This document shows positions 45,445 through 53,972 of a stretch of DNA of 64,000 nucleotides, in pieces. Under the pieces are notes generated by a model. It saw only the letters and a list, made by a program, of their open reading frames with translations, did not search any database and was not told the origin of the DNA. The stretch lies in assembly GCA_018110925.1 (NCBI GenBank), contig JAGAZJ010000020.1, forward strand, positions 1 through 64,000, written 5' to 3'. A program made the translations under genes and the position numbers. Each line of letters opens with the position of its first letter. Positions within the stretch are counted from its first letter, which is position 1. This DNA is from Oscillospiraceae bacterium (lineage in GTDB: Bacteria > Bacillota > Clostridia > Oscillospirales > Ruminococcaceae).

Positions 45445-46380
45445 ATGAAGAATGTGTTTCTTTTTTCAGGTCAGGGTTCTCAGTGTGAAGGAATGGGTAG
45501 ATCTCTTGTAGAGAACTTCCCGGAGCTTTCCGCCATATTTGACGAGGCATCATCCGTGCTCGGATTTGACCTGTACGACAAATGTGTCAATGCCCCTGCG
45601 GAGGAGCTTGCAAAGACTGTTATCTCTCAGCCTGCGATAATGGCTGTATCCCTCTGTGCGGCTGAGGCTCTCAGGATAAAGGGCATTGCCGCCGACGCCG
45701 TGGCAGGCCATTCCCTCGGTGAATACGCCGCTATGGTGTATGCGGGCATAGTCACCCGTGAGGACGGTTTCAGGCTCATAAAGGCAAGGAGCGAAGCAAT
45801 GCAGAAAGCGGCGGATGCCTCCGACGGTGTTATGTACGCCATTGTGGGCAGGACCGCAGACGAAGTGGAAAAGATCTGTGCCGAAACAAACGGCTATGTT
45901 GTGCCCGTGAACTACAACGCCACACTCCAGACTGTCATTGCAGGCGATTCGGAGCCCTGCGCAAGGGCGGCAGAGGTCTTCACCGAAATGGGCGCAAAGG
46001 CAGTAAAGCTGAATGTGGCTTCCGCATTCCATTCAAAGATAATGCAGCCTGCGGCTGACGAGTTCCTGCCCTTTGCAAAGACCGTAAAGTATTCAAGACC
46101 GCAGATAACATTCATGTCAAACATCACAGGCAGGGCATATGACCCCGATGAGAACGTCGGTATAGGCGACGTGCCCACAGATATGGCGGACCGCCTTGCC
46201 ATGCACATAGTTTCTCCCGTGCGCTTCACAGACGAGCTTAACGCTCTTGCCGCCGATGGTTATGACAATTTCATAGAGTGCGGTCCCGGCAAGGTGCTGA
46301 CAGGTCTTGTAAGAAAGACCCTGAAAGGCGTCACATTCGCAAATGTGCAGGATGCTGACGGTCTTGCAAAGATAGTATAA
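45445..46380 (+). CDS. fabD: Malonyl-CoA:ACP transacylase FabD
   Basis: 311 residues. FabD charges ACP with malonate. The N-terminus VFLFSGQGSQ, the nucleophile in GHSLGEYAA near residue 90, the SAFHSKIM His motif near 193 and the ECGPGKVLTGL end are standard. Elsewhere fabD usually lies inside the fab operon; here it heads a separate plus-strand unit, divergent from fabH. Confidence 0.97.
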   Translation: MKNVFLFSGQGSQCEGMGRSLVENFPELSAIFDEASSVLGFDLYDKCVNAPAEELAKTVISQPAIMAVSLCAAEALRIKGIAADAVAGHSLGEYAAMVYAGIVTREDGFRLIKARSEAMQKAADASDGVMYAIVGRTADEVEKICAETNGYVVPVNYNATLQTVIAGDSEPCARAAEVFTEMGAKAVKLNVASAFHSKIMQPAADEFLPFAKTVKYSRPQITFMSNITGRAYDPDENVGIGDVPTDMADRLAMHIVSPVRFTDELNALAADGYDNFIECGPGKVLTGLVRKTLKGVTFANVQDADGLAKIV

Positions 46381-46389
46381 TTTATCAAG

Positions 46390-46408
46390 ATTATACTATA
46401 TGTATAAT
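46390..46408. repeat. Dispersed palindrome, copy 5 (ATTATAC-N5-GTATAAT)
   Basis: A perfect 7-5-7 palindrome with spacer TATAT, between fabD and aroE. The bases AG before it match copy 2. Confidence 0.6.
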
Positions 46409-46439
46409 AATTATCACATTAACACAAGGAGCAATGACA

Positions 46440-47276
46440 ATGAATAACTACGGACTTCTCGGATTTCCTCTCGGACATACAATGTCGCCCCCCATACACA
46501 AAAGGCTCTTTGAGCTTGAGGGCGTGAATGACTTTGACTATACCCTCTTTGAGATACCCGAGGAGGAGCTTGACGCAAGAAAGAACGAGCTCCTTTCGCT
46601 GAAAGGCTTCAATATAACCATACCCCACAAAGGCAATATAATGAGATATCTTGATGAGCTGGACGACTCTGCAAAGAGATATTCCTCCGTCAACTGCGTC
46701 GTTGAAAGAGACGGCAGGCACATCGGCTACAACACCGACTGCGACGGATTTCTGCGCTCGGTCTCTGCGGCAGGGGGCAGTCTGTCGGGTGATGTCCTGC
46801 TCTGCGGGTGCGGCGGTGTGGGCAGGATGATAGCCATAGAGTGCGTTCGCCACGGCGCAAAGCTCACCGTGTCAGTGATGAAAGGCTTTGAGGACACCGT
46901 TGAGCCTGTTCGTGAATACGCACGGGCAAACGGCATCGACACTGTCATAAACACCGTTTATCCCAACACCATAGAGAGAAAGCACTATGATACCCTTATA
47001 AACGCCACTCCCGTGGGTATGTTCCCCAAGGTCGATGCCTGCCCCGTTTCTGCCGATATAATAAAGGACACGGGCTTTGTCTTTGACGTTATCTACAACC
47101 CCGAGGAAACACTTCTCATGAAGACCGCAAGAGAAAACGGCATAACCGCTGTGGGCGGCATGGCGATGCTCGTGTATCAGGCGGTGGTAGCCCATGAGAT
47201 ATGGAGCGGTGCGTCATACCGCACAGAGGATATAGACAGGCTCATATCCGATATGCACGCACTTATGCGCTCATGA
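46440..47276 (+). CDS. aroE: Shikimate dehydrogenase
   Basis: 278 residues from ATG 46440, preferred because AAGGAG stands eight bases before it and only two before ATG 46434. AroE reduces 3-dehydroshikimate. Substrate motifs are GFPLGHTMSPPIHK, NITIPHKG and YNTDCDGF, with a NADP-binding CGCGGVGRMIAIE loop near residue 120. It shares a transcript with the next four genes by overlaps. Confidence 0.95.
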   Translation: MNNYGLLGFPLGHTMSPPIHKRLFELEGVNDFDYTLFEIPEEELDARKNELLSLKGFNITIPHKGNIMRYLDELDDSAKRYSSVNCVVERDGRHIGYNTDCDGFLRSVSAAGGSLSGDVLLCGCGGVGRMIAIECVRHGAKLTVSVMKGFEDTVEPVREYARANGIDTVINTVYPNTIERKHYDTLINATPVGMFPKVDACPVSADIIKDTGFVFDVIYNPEETLLMKTARENGITAVGGMAMLVYQAVVAHEIWSGASYRTEDIDRLISDMHALMRS

Positions 47277-47860
47277 GACGGCAGTTCGACGGAGCGGCGC
47301 TGGAAGCGCCCGTACCTGCGGCACTCATAACCTGTGCTGACGGCGATATACGGAACGTGTTCACCGCCGCATGGACAAGCATCGTGAACACCCGCCCGCC
47401 CATGACCTATGTATCCATACGCCCGTCACGCTATTCATATGAGATAATAGACAAGACGGGAGAATTCGTTATAAACCTGACCACATCGGCTATGGTGCGT
47501 GCCGTGGACTACTGCGGCGCAAGGAGCGGCAGAGATATCGACAAGTTTGAAAAATGCCGCCTTGACACCGAGATGTCCGAGCGTGTATCATGCCCCCTGC
47601 TCACCGCCTCCCCCGTGTGCCTTGAATGCAAGGTGCGCTCAAAGACGGAGCTGGGCAGTCACACCATGTTCCTTGCGGATATAGTCGGCATAAGCGTCGA
47701 TGAACGCTATATCGACAGCAAGGGCAAGATAAACCTTGAACAGGCAGGGCTCATGGCATATGCCCACGGCGGATACTACGCCCTTGGCAGGGCGCTCGGC
47801 ACATTCGGCTTTGCGGTCAGAAAAAAGAAAAAGCCCGACAGGGACAGGAGGAGAAAATGA
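47273..47860 (+). CDS. Flavin reductase-like FMN-binding split-barrel protein
   Basis: 195 residues from ATG 47273, overlapping the aroE stop as ATGA. The fold pattern ALITC.D.....FTAAW...VNTRPPMTYVSIRPSRYSYE is that of flavin reductase-like proteins that bind FMN. A basic tail ends the protein. Members reduce flavins or act as flavoprotein partners; the role here is unknown. It overlaps the next gene by 4 bases. Confidence 0.85.
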   Translation: MRRQFDGAALEAPVPAALITCADGDIRNVFTAAWTSIVNTRPPMTYVSIRPSRYSYEIIDKTGEFVINLTTSAMVRAVDYCGARSGRDIDKFEKCRLDTEMSERVSCPLLTASPVCLECKVRSKTELGSHTMFLADIVGISVDERYIDSKGKINLEQAGLMAYAHGGYYALGRALGTFGFAVRKKKKPDRDRRRK

Positions 47861-48204
47861 AAAAACTGATCTGCACGGCCCTTTCTCTTATCCTGCTCAC
47901 ATCATGCAGCCACAGCAAGAGTTTTGATGAAAAGGACCTCATCGGTACATGGACACGAAGCGCCGACGGCGCAGAGGCGACATGGATATTCGATGAAGAC
48001 GGCAAATGCAGTCAGGATACCAGAGCAGATGACGGGGACAAGACCGTGACCGTCTCCACTCGGGCAAAGTATGAGCTTGACGGCAAAAAGCTGAAGCTGG
48101 AATTCACCGAATACGGCACAAAAGCCGAATATACCGTCACAATATCCGACGGTGTGATGACCTGGTCCGACGGTCAGACCACATACAGATTTGAAAAGAA
48201 ATGA
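47857..48204 (+). CDS. Small lipocalin-like lipoprotein
   Basis: 115 residues with signal peptide and lipobox LTSC. The mature part has a LIGTWTRS.DGAEATWIFDEDGKCS opening followed by KYELDGKKLKLEF and TVTISDGVMTWSDG, the pattern of small eight-stranded lipocalin-like lipoproteins (DUF5640-like) common in Clostridia. Function unknown. It overlaps both neighbours by 4 bases. Confidence 0.8.
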   Translation: MKKLICTALSLILLTSCSHSKSFDEKDLIGTWTRSADGAEATWIFDEDGKCSQDTRADDGDKTVTVSTRAKYELDGKKLKLEFTEYGTKAEYTVTISDGVMTWSDGQTTYRFEKK

Positions 48205-48941
48205 CGGACACTCACGCACACTACGACGACCCTGCATTTGATGCGGACAGAAACGATGCGATAACATCCGCCCTTAAAGTATCCGATATCATCATAAACG
48301 CAGGCATATCCGACATACGCTCCGAAAGCACCGTTGCCCTCGCCGAAAAGTATGACCGCATATATGCCGCCGTGGGGATACATCCTCAGCATAGCGGCGA
48401 TCTGTCGGTGATAGAAAGGCTATGCGCCCATGAAAAGGTCATTGCCGTGGGAGAAACGGGGCTTGATTACCGCAATGCGGACAATGCGGAAAAACAACGT
48501 CAGAGAGAGCTTTTCACAGCTCAGATAGAAATTGCCAAAAAGTATAATCTACCGCTTATTATACATTGTGTAGATGCATGGGGCGATATGCTGTCAATAC
48601 TGTGCGGTTCTCACGCAAGGGGAGTGCTCCACGGCTTCACAGGCTCGGCGGAAACTGCCCTGACACTTGTGAGACAAGGGTTCTGTATAGGCTTCGGCGG
48701 CAGGATCACATATCCCGGTGCAAAAAGAGCCAATGCCGCTCTCAGAGCCATTCCAACAGACCGTATACTGACAGAGACAGACGCACCCTATGCACCCCCT
48801 GCACCGTATTTCGGCAGACGTTGTGAGGGATATATGATGAGAGACACCGTGTCATATATATCACGGTCACTTGACTGTGACGAGAGCATATTTGAAGAAA
48901 ATGCCGTAAAACTGTTTTTTGAGAAAGAAGGATCATTTTGA
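48201..48941 (+). CDS. tatD: TatD-family metal-dependent deoxyribonuclease
   Basis: 246 residues. The metal site begins at the very N-terminus (DTHAHYDD), with GETGLDY near residue 92, a HCVDAWGD site near 128, HGFTGS near 151 and TETDAPY near 200. TatD proteins are 3'-5' exonucleases linked to repair or quality control. It overlaps both neighbours. Confidence 0.95.
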   Translation: MTDTHAHYDDPAFDADRNDAITSALKVSDIIINAGISDIRSESTVALAEKYDRIYAAVGIHPQHSGDLSVIERLCAHEKVIAVGETGLDYRNADNAEKQRQRELFTAQIEIAKKYNLPLIIHCVDAWGDMLSILCGSHARGVLHGFTGSAETALTLVRQGFCIGFGGRITYPGAKRANAALRAIPTDRILTETDAPYAPPAPYFGRRCEGYMMRDTVSYISRSLDCDESIFEENAVKLFFEKEGSF

Positions 48942-49873
48942 TAAAATTTCACCTTCCCGAATGCAGCACCCATGCCAGCCTTAACCTGACCATAGCCAGA
49001 CTTGTAAAGGAGAGAAAGGATCTCATCGGCGACGGTGTTGAGATAGCATCGTTTTTCGGCAGCCCCAATCTCATATGGAACGGCGGCAGGATGATGCTCA
49101 CACAATATCAGCCCGCACGCTACAAGGAGCTTATAAGGGCATACAACGAGCAGGGCATACCCTATCGCTTCACATTCACAAATCCTCTTATCACCGAGGA
49201 ATATCTCGATGACTATGACTGCAACGATATGCTCGACTTTGCAGACAACGGCATGAATGAGGTCATAGTGTATTCTCCCGTGCTGGAGGAATATATCAGA
49301 AAGACACACCCGAATATGAAGGTGACCTCATCCACCTGCAAATGCATAAGAGATATAAACGAGGTCAAGGCAGAGCTTGCAAAACCCTATTCCCTTGTAG
49401 TGCTCGATTTCAACTTCAATAATGACTTTGTGAAGCTCGAACAGCTCACCCCCGAGGAAAGAAAGCGCTGTGAGATACTCTCCAACCCCGTATGCCGCCC
49501 GGGATGTACACGCAGGGCAGAGCATTACGAGTACATAGGCAATATCCAGCTCCACTACAAGGAGATCATGGAAAAGCTCAGACGTATGCCCCCGGAGGAG
49601 AGAGAAAAACACTCAATAAAGGAATGGGAATGTAAGGACAGGGAGCTTGATATTTTCAGCAAGAAATATCCTCTCAGGGTGACACCCGAGCTTATACGGG
49701 AAAAGTATGTGCCCATGGGCTTTGAGAATTTCAAAATAGAGGGCAGAGCGGCAAATATGATGATGCTGGGCGAGCAGATAGCAAGATATTTTGCGGCAGA
49801 GGGCAAGGTGGATGAGCTTCGCCTTGAACTGATGATGGTGGCTCTCAACAATTACGGCATAAATTTCAAATAA
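48938..49873 (+). CDS. U32-peptidase-like TIM-barrel protein with conserved cysteines
   Basis: 311 residues from TTG 48938, which overlaps the tatD stop and follows GAAGGAT. It has an EVIVYSPVLEEYI strand, an STCKC pair near residue 131, a VCRPGCTRRAEHY group near 187 and an ENFKIEGR segment near 267. The cysteines and FKIEGR recall the U32/UbiU-UbiV family, some of which bind iron-sulphur clusters in hydroxylation of RNA or quinones. The family link is by motif only. It is followed by a deaminase gene. Confidence 0.6.
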   Translation: MIKFHLPECSTHASLNLTIARLVKERKDLIGDGVEIASFFGSPNLIWNGGRMMLTQYQPARYKELIRAYNEQGIPYRFTFTNPLITEEYLDDYDCNDMLDFADNGMNEVIVYSPVLEEYIRKTHPNMKVTSSTCKCIRDINEVKAELAKPYSLVVLDFNFNNDFVKLEQLTPEERKRCEILSNPVCRPGCTRRAEHYEYIGNIQLHYKEIMEKLRRMPPEEREKHSIKEWECKDRELDIFSKKYPLRVTPELIREKYVPMGFENFKIEGRAANMMMLGEQIARYFAAEGKVDELRLELMMVALNNYGINFK

Positions 49874-49899
49874 ACCCTTACTCTGAAATGGAGGTAATT

Positions 49900-50517
49900 A
49901 TGTGGAACGATATATCCGTACAGTGGCAGACGGCGTTTGAAGAAGCGTGGAAAGCCTTCTGCGAGGGAAGCATACCGATAGGTGCCGCCTTATTTGATGA
50001 AAACGGCGGACTCATCCTTAAAGATCATAACCGTGCAAATCTGCCCGACACCGTCAACCGCCTCATCGCTCATGCGGAAGCGAATATATTAAGACGGCTG
50101 GACACAGACAGATATGATCCTAAAAAGCTGACATTGTATACGACTATGGAACCGTGCCCCATGTGTATGGGTACAGCATCCATGTCGAATATCAGGCATC
50201 TCCGCTCCGCTTCTCACGACCCTCATTGCGGTATGGTACATCTGAGCGAGACAGAGCCCTATTATATCGGCAAGGCAACTGACTACACCTTTGAATGCGG
50301 TGACATGGAGCTTGTACAGCTTACGGTACAGAGCTATTATGAGCTCAGATGCATAGATAACGGGTCAAGCAGAAATGTGTTTGACTCATTCGGTGAACAG
50401 TGTCCCGATGCTTCCGGTATCTCCAAACGTCTTTATGAAGACAAGGCACTTGACAGGTTCGCAGAAAAGGGAACAGCCTTCGGGACAGTCTTTGACCATA
50501 TCCTTTCAATGAAATAA
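49900..50517 (+). CDS. Zinc-dependent nucleoside/tRNA deaminase-like protein
   Basis: 205 residues from ATG 49900, which has the GGAGG site in front; the earlier in-frame ATG contains that site. The zinc motif AHAEANIL with the catalytic Glu is near residue 60 and EPCPMCMG near 85. This matches the TadA/guanine-deaminase class. It is longer than TadA by about 50 residues at the C-terminus, so it is more likely a guanine- or cytosine-type deaminase than tRNA TadA. Confidence 0.85.
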   Translation: MWNDISVQWQTAFEEAWKAFCEGSIPIGAALFDENGGLILKDHNRANLPDTVNRLIAHAEANILRRLDTDRYDPKKLTLYTTMEPCPMCMGTASMSNIRHLRSASHDPHCGMVHLSETEPYYIGKATDYTFECGDMELVQLTVQSYYELRCIDNGSSRNVFDSFGEQCPDASGISKRLYEDKALDRFAEKGTAFGTVFDHILSMK

Positions 50518-50527
50518 CGAATGAAAA

Positions 50528-50578
50528 ATGCCCTTTAGTTTTAATACCGATCGGTACTAAAACTAAAGGGCATCTTTA
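50528..50578. terminator. Strong bidirectional terminator
   Basis: A stem of about 18 pairs (ATGCCCTTTAGTTTTA and its complement, 50528-50573) between convergent genes, with T-rich flanks on both sides. Confidence 0.9.
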
Positions 50579-50589
50579 ATTTACTCAGA

Positions 50590-51123
50590 TCATTCCGTTA
50601 CTGCTTTTCTTACTTTCTTTGCGCCCTTGCCGGCGATCTCTCCCCAGTGCTCCACAACTTCCCATGCACCACAGAACTTGTCCACAAGAGTTATGCAGAC
50701 GGTCTCTTTATACTTCGGCAGCTTGGTGGTCAGGGGGAACATATGCTTTACGATTATGTCCTCCTCCACTTCATTGAGCTTGAAATACTTCTTTGCGTTG
50801 TTGAGTGCTGTATAGGGATGAGTCCAGCCGTGCATCTGCTGACCCGGCTCTCTTACATAATCATGCCAGTCATAGAGAAAAAAGTCATGGAGAAGACCTG
50901 CTCTTGCAGCGCTCCTTGCATCAAGACCCAGGAGCTTGCAGAGCCTGAAATTATAGTATGACACGTTCACACAGTGCTGGAATACCGATGTATGCCCATG
51001 CTGTGTGAAATTCTTCATGGACTGTACCTTCTCATGTCCGAGTATATCGGATACATAGCTGTAATATTCGCATTTCTTTGACGGCACCGAAAGATCTATC
51101 TTTGATCCTATGGCATTGAGCAT
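50590..51123 (-). CDS. HD-domain hydrolase
   Basis: 177 residues. The metal site is built from His in GHTSVFQHC near residue 49, LLHDFFLYDWHDY with the HD pair near 79, a later HMFP His and LVDKF Asp. HD proteins cleave phosphomonoesters or phosphodiesters of nucleotides. The partner substrate is unknown. It has its own promoter and lies just before jag in reverse order. Confidence 0.85.
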   Translation of the reverse strand: MLNAIGSKIDLSVPSKKCEYYSYVSDILGHEKVQSMKNFTQHGHTSVFQHCVNVSYYNFRLCKLLGLDARSAARAGLLHDFFLYDWHDYVREPGQQMHGWTHPYTALNNAKKYFKLNEVEEDIIVKHMFPLTTKLPKYKETVCITLVDKFCGAWEVVEHWGEIAGKGAKKVRKAVTE

Positions 51124-51207
51124 TCTTTACTCTCCTTCATTTGTCACTAATTGATTATCCTTATATACGGACCCTTATCCAAAACGATGAAACAGATCCT
51201 TGTGTTT

Positions 51208-51236
51208 ATTATATCAGCAAGGGAACTCTTTTGCAA
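51208..51236 (-). promoter_or_regulatory. Promoter of the HD gene
   Basis: On the minus strand TTGCAA (51231-51236), 17 bases, TATAAT (51208-51213). Confidence 0.7.
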
Positions 51237-51307
51237 TAGTTATTATGCACAGCAAAGAATGTTGACAGTCTGTTTTTTTTAACAAAAATCCGCCGTCAGG
51301 TAAACAA

Positions 51308-51335
51308 ACGGGAGCCGCTGTGAAGTGGCTCCCGT
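51308..51335 (-). terminator. Terminator after jag
   Basis: A nine-pair ACGGGAGCC/GGCTCCCGT stem followed on the minus strand by TTGTTT. It ends the rpmH-rnpA-yidD-yidC-jag transcript. Confidence 0.8.
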
Positions 51336-51340
51336 TATAA

Positions 51341-52141
51341 TCATATATCTATCTTGCCGTAGAGGTCTCCGCTTATCATGCTGTCCTCGGGCTTGGGCTT
51401 CTTATAGTCCTTCTCGAAGGATGTCTTGAAAAGATCCATTGATCTGGGCTCTCTGCGTCTTTCTCTTCTGTCGTCCCTGCCTCTGTCCTTGAACCTGTCA
51501 CGCTTGTCAAAGCGTCTTTCGCCCTTGCCGCTGACGGATGAGATAACTACCTTTCTGTAAGGCTCATCGCCGACGCTCTTGGATGTAACGCCCTCTATCT
51601 CGCTTACGGTCGCATGGATTATGCGTCTTTCATAGGGGTTCATGGGTTCAAGAGTGATGCTTCTGCCGGAACGCAGAACATTCTTGGATATCTTTGCCGC
51701 AAGGTCTTCAAGTATCTTCTTTCTCTTCTCCCTGTATCCGCAGGAGTCGAGGTTTACCCTGTAATAGTCCTTGTCACTGCGGTTTGCAGCCATACTGGTG
51801 AGATACTGGAGAGCATCGAGGGTCTCGCCCCTTCTGCCGATGACAGCGCCCGTAGTATCGCCGGATATATCTATCACAACGCCGTCTTCGTTCTCGATCA
51901 CTTCATACTGTGCAGTGATGTCCATAGCCTTGAGCACGCTGTCAAGATATGCAACTGCGGTCTCTGACTTTGAGGGCTCATACTCAGCCTCAACGACTGC
52001 ATTTGTCTTGCCTATGCCGAGAAAGCCCTTGCTTCCCTCGTCGATAACATTGAATGTGATCTTGTCGATGCTAACACCGAATTCCTTTGCCGCAAGCTCC
52101 TTAGCTTCCTGTGCGGTCTCTGCCGTGAACTGCTTTTTCAT
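51341..52141 (-). CDS. khpB: SpoIIIJ-associated RNA-binding protein Jag/KhpB
   Basis: 266 residues. A Jag-N domain (1-50) is followed by a KH domain with GAVIGRRGETLDAL near residue 100 and an R3H domain with MNPYERRIIH near 167. The last 60 residues are Arg/Asp-rich and probably bind RNA. Jag/KhpB affects translation and cell elongation in Firmicutes. Directly after yidC, as usual, but mnmE does not follow it here. Confidence 0.95.
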   Translation of the reverse strand: MKKQFTAETAQEAKELAAKEFGVSIDKITFNVIDEGSKGFLGIGKTNAVVEAEYEPSKSETAVAYLDSVLKAMDITAQYEVIENEDGVVIDISGDTTGAVIGRRGETLDALQYLTSMAANRSDKDYYRVNLDSCGYREKRKKILEDLAAKISKNVLRSGRSITLEPMNPYERRIIHATVSEIEGVTSKSVGDEPYRKVVISSVSGKGERRFDKRDRFKDRGRDDRRERRREPRSMDLFKTSFEKDYKKPKPEDSMISGDLYGKIDI

Positions 52142-52147
52142 CGCCCA

Positions 52148-53302
52148 TCAACCTTTCTTATCCATATCGTCACTTTCATTCTCATCGTAGACATCGCCGT
52201 ATTTCTCAGCCTGTCTGCGTCTTGCCTCTGCTATGATCTTTCTTTCATATTCCTTCATCTGCGAGTTTGACATCTTGATCTCTTTGCCGTCGTCATCCTT
52301 TACCGTTGCAGATGTCCTTATCATGTCTGAGCGTCCGCCCTCGGACTGTGCGTTCTGAGCCATCTGCTGCTGCATCAGCTCATTGTATTTCTGCATAAGA
52401 CCGGATCTTTTTCTGTTCTTGTTCTTCTCTCTGTCCTTCTCAACGAGCTTCTGAACATATTCGGGGGTATATATCTTGTTGAGTACTACCATCTGTATGA
52501 TACCCACCAGTGACGAGCATATCCAGTAGTAACCGAGACCAGCCGCCGCCGTGAATGATATCCATATGGACATAACGGGGAATGCATACATCATAAGGTT
52601 CATCGAACCCATAGAAGCCGCCGCTTCGGGATTGAGCTTCTTCTGCTTGACATTTGAATATATTGTCGTTACAAGCTGTAAAAGACCTGCTATGACAGGT
52701 ATCATTACAAGACCGAGATTTTCTGCGGTGAAATCAAAACTGCCCGCACCGCCGCTGAATACCGACTGAGGTACAGCGCCGAGATCTATGAAGCCGAAGA
52801 GCTTGTTGTTGAATCCGCTCACCGCATCTATGACATCCTGTGAGATACCGTGTTCAAGATAGTATGAGGGATTTTCCTGAATGGATTTTACCAGGTAAAG
52901 CTCAGGTCTTGAGCTGAATGCCTTTACGCCCTCAAAAAGAGGAGCAGCGACCTCGGTGATATTGGTTATTACATCCTTGCCGAGCCTTACTATGTGAGTA
53001 AGGGGGCGATAGATAACATCGAACACACCGTAGAGGAATACCAGCTGCAGCACCAGCGGAAGGCACGATGCCATCGGGTTTATGTTTTCCTCGGAATAGA
53101 GCTTCATCTGCTCTTCCTGAAGCCTGTTCGGATTGTTCGCATACTGTTTCTTGAGCTTGTCGAGCTTCGGCTGTATAGCGGATGTTGCCGCCATCGACTT
53201 CTGCTGATTTACCGACAGGGGGAACAGCACGATCCTTACGAGCAGTGTGAATAAAAGTATCGCTATGCCGTAGTTATTGACTATCTTATAGACAAGCCAC
53301 AT
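52148..53302 (-). CDS. yidC: Membrane protein insertase YidC/Oxa1
   Basis: 384 residues if read from the first ATG at 53302. The five-helix core is present, with the substrate-contact Arg in TLLVRIVLFPLS, the coiled cytoplasmic loop QPKLDKLKKQYANNPNRLQEEQ and GYYWICSSLVGIIQ near the end; a long charged tail follows. In-frame sequence upstream of ATG 53302 reads ISQIIGYPLGWI, which is conserved in the family, so the true start is probably ATT 53338 behind GGGAG. It lies between yidD and jag as usual. Confidence 0.93.
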   Translation of the reverse strand: MWLVYKIVNNYGIAILLFTLLVRIVLFPLSVNQQKSMAATSAIQPKLDKLKKQYANNPNRLQEEQMKLYSEENINPMASCLPLVLQLVFLYGVFDVIYRPLTHIVRLGKDVITNITEVAAPLFEGVKAFSSRPELYLVKSIQENPSYYLEHGISQDVIDAVSGFNNKLFGFIDLGAVPQSVFSGGAGSFDFTAENLGLVMIPVIAGLLQLVTTIYSNVKQKKLNPEAAASMGSMNLMMYAFPVMSIWISFTAAAGLGYYWICSSLVGIIQMVVLNKIYTPEYVQKLVEKDREKNKNRKRSGLMQKYNELMQQQMAQNAQSEGGRSDMIRTSATVKDDDGKEIKMSNSQMKEYERKIIAEARRRQAEKYGDVYDENESDDMDKKG

Positions 53303-53351
53303 TATCCACCCGAGGGGATAACCTATGATCTGTGAAATATTAACACTCCCT

Positions 53352-53603
53352 TTATTTTTTTCTGAAAAAAATCACCTCATCGGGCACCTTGTCAACGCCG
53401 CCCCTTGAAAAGGGATTGCACCTCAAAATCCGCCATGCGGCAAGGAGCGAGCCTTTTATTATCCCGTGCCGCCTTACTGCTTCAAGTGCATACGAACTGC
53501 ACGAGGGATAATATCTGCACACGGGCCCGAATGCGGGCGATATGAATTTTCTGTAGAACTTTACGGGAAGAAGAAACCCCTCCCTGAGAATATATCTCTT
53601 CAT
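53352..53603 (-). CDS. yidD: Membrane insertion efficiency factor YidD
   Basis: 83 residues from ATG 53603, which overlaps the rnpA stop as ATGA. The family block FYRKFISPAFGPVCRYYPSCSSYALEA and RILRCNPFSRGGVDKVP is complete, with the three Cys. YidD helps YidC insertion. Longer upstream in-frame starts would overlap rnpA and are rejected. Confidence 0.96.
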   Translation of the reverse strand: MKRYILREGFLLPVKFYRKFISPAFGPVCRYYPSCSSYALEAVRRHGIIKGSLLAAWRILRCNPFSRGGVDKVPDEVIFFRKK

Positions 53604-53959
53604 CTCTTTGCAGTCTCTGTCTGACCGCTCATCGCAGGTATCAGCTTTTTTCTGAAAAATGAAGCACATTCATATGACTTGCACTCTGTTGCTCCCTGTC
53701 TTGCGGCTATGACTATATCATATCCCACCGGAAGCTCACACCCTCTGAGTGCCGCCCTTATGACACGCCTTGCCCTGCTCCTTCTGACGGCATTGCCTAT
53801 CTTCTTTCCCGTCGATATGCCTATCCTGTTGAATTTCATGCCGTCGGTCATGTTTCTCGGATTTTTCCTGAAATACACGGCACATATGCGCCCGGATACA
53901 TATTTTCCTTTCTGATAAAGGCGCACGAAATCCTTGTTCTTATTGAGTTTGTATTTCAT
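53600..53959 (-). CDS. rnpA: Ribonuclease P protein component
   Basis: 119 residues from ATG 53959. It assists the RNase P RNA in 5' maturation of tRNA. The family motif RNRVRR appears as GNAVRRSRARRVIRAAL near residue 59, and LNKNKDFVRLYQKGK opens the protein. An in-frame start 51 bases earlier falls inside a long hairpin and is rejected. The order rpmH-rnpA-yidD is universal. Confidence 0.95.
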   Translation of the reverse strand: MKYKLNKNKDFVRLYQKGKYVSGRICAVYFRKNPRNMTDGMKFNRIGISTGKKIGNAVRRSRARRVIRAALRGCELPVGYDIVIAARQGATECKSYECASFFRKKLIPAMSGQTETAKR

Positions 53960-53972
53960 ACTGATCTCTGAC

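Noticed and set aside
53352-53669. A longer YidD start at 53669
   Set aside because: It would overlap rnpA by 70 bases; the ATGA overlap start at 53603 gives the normal family length.
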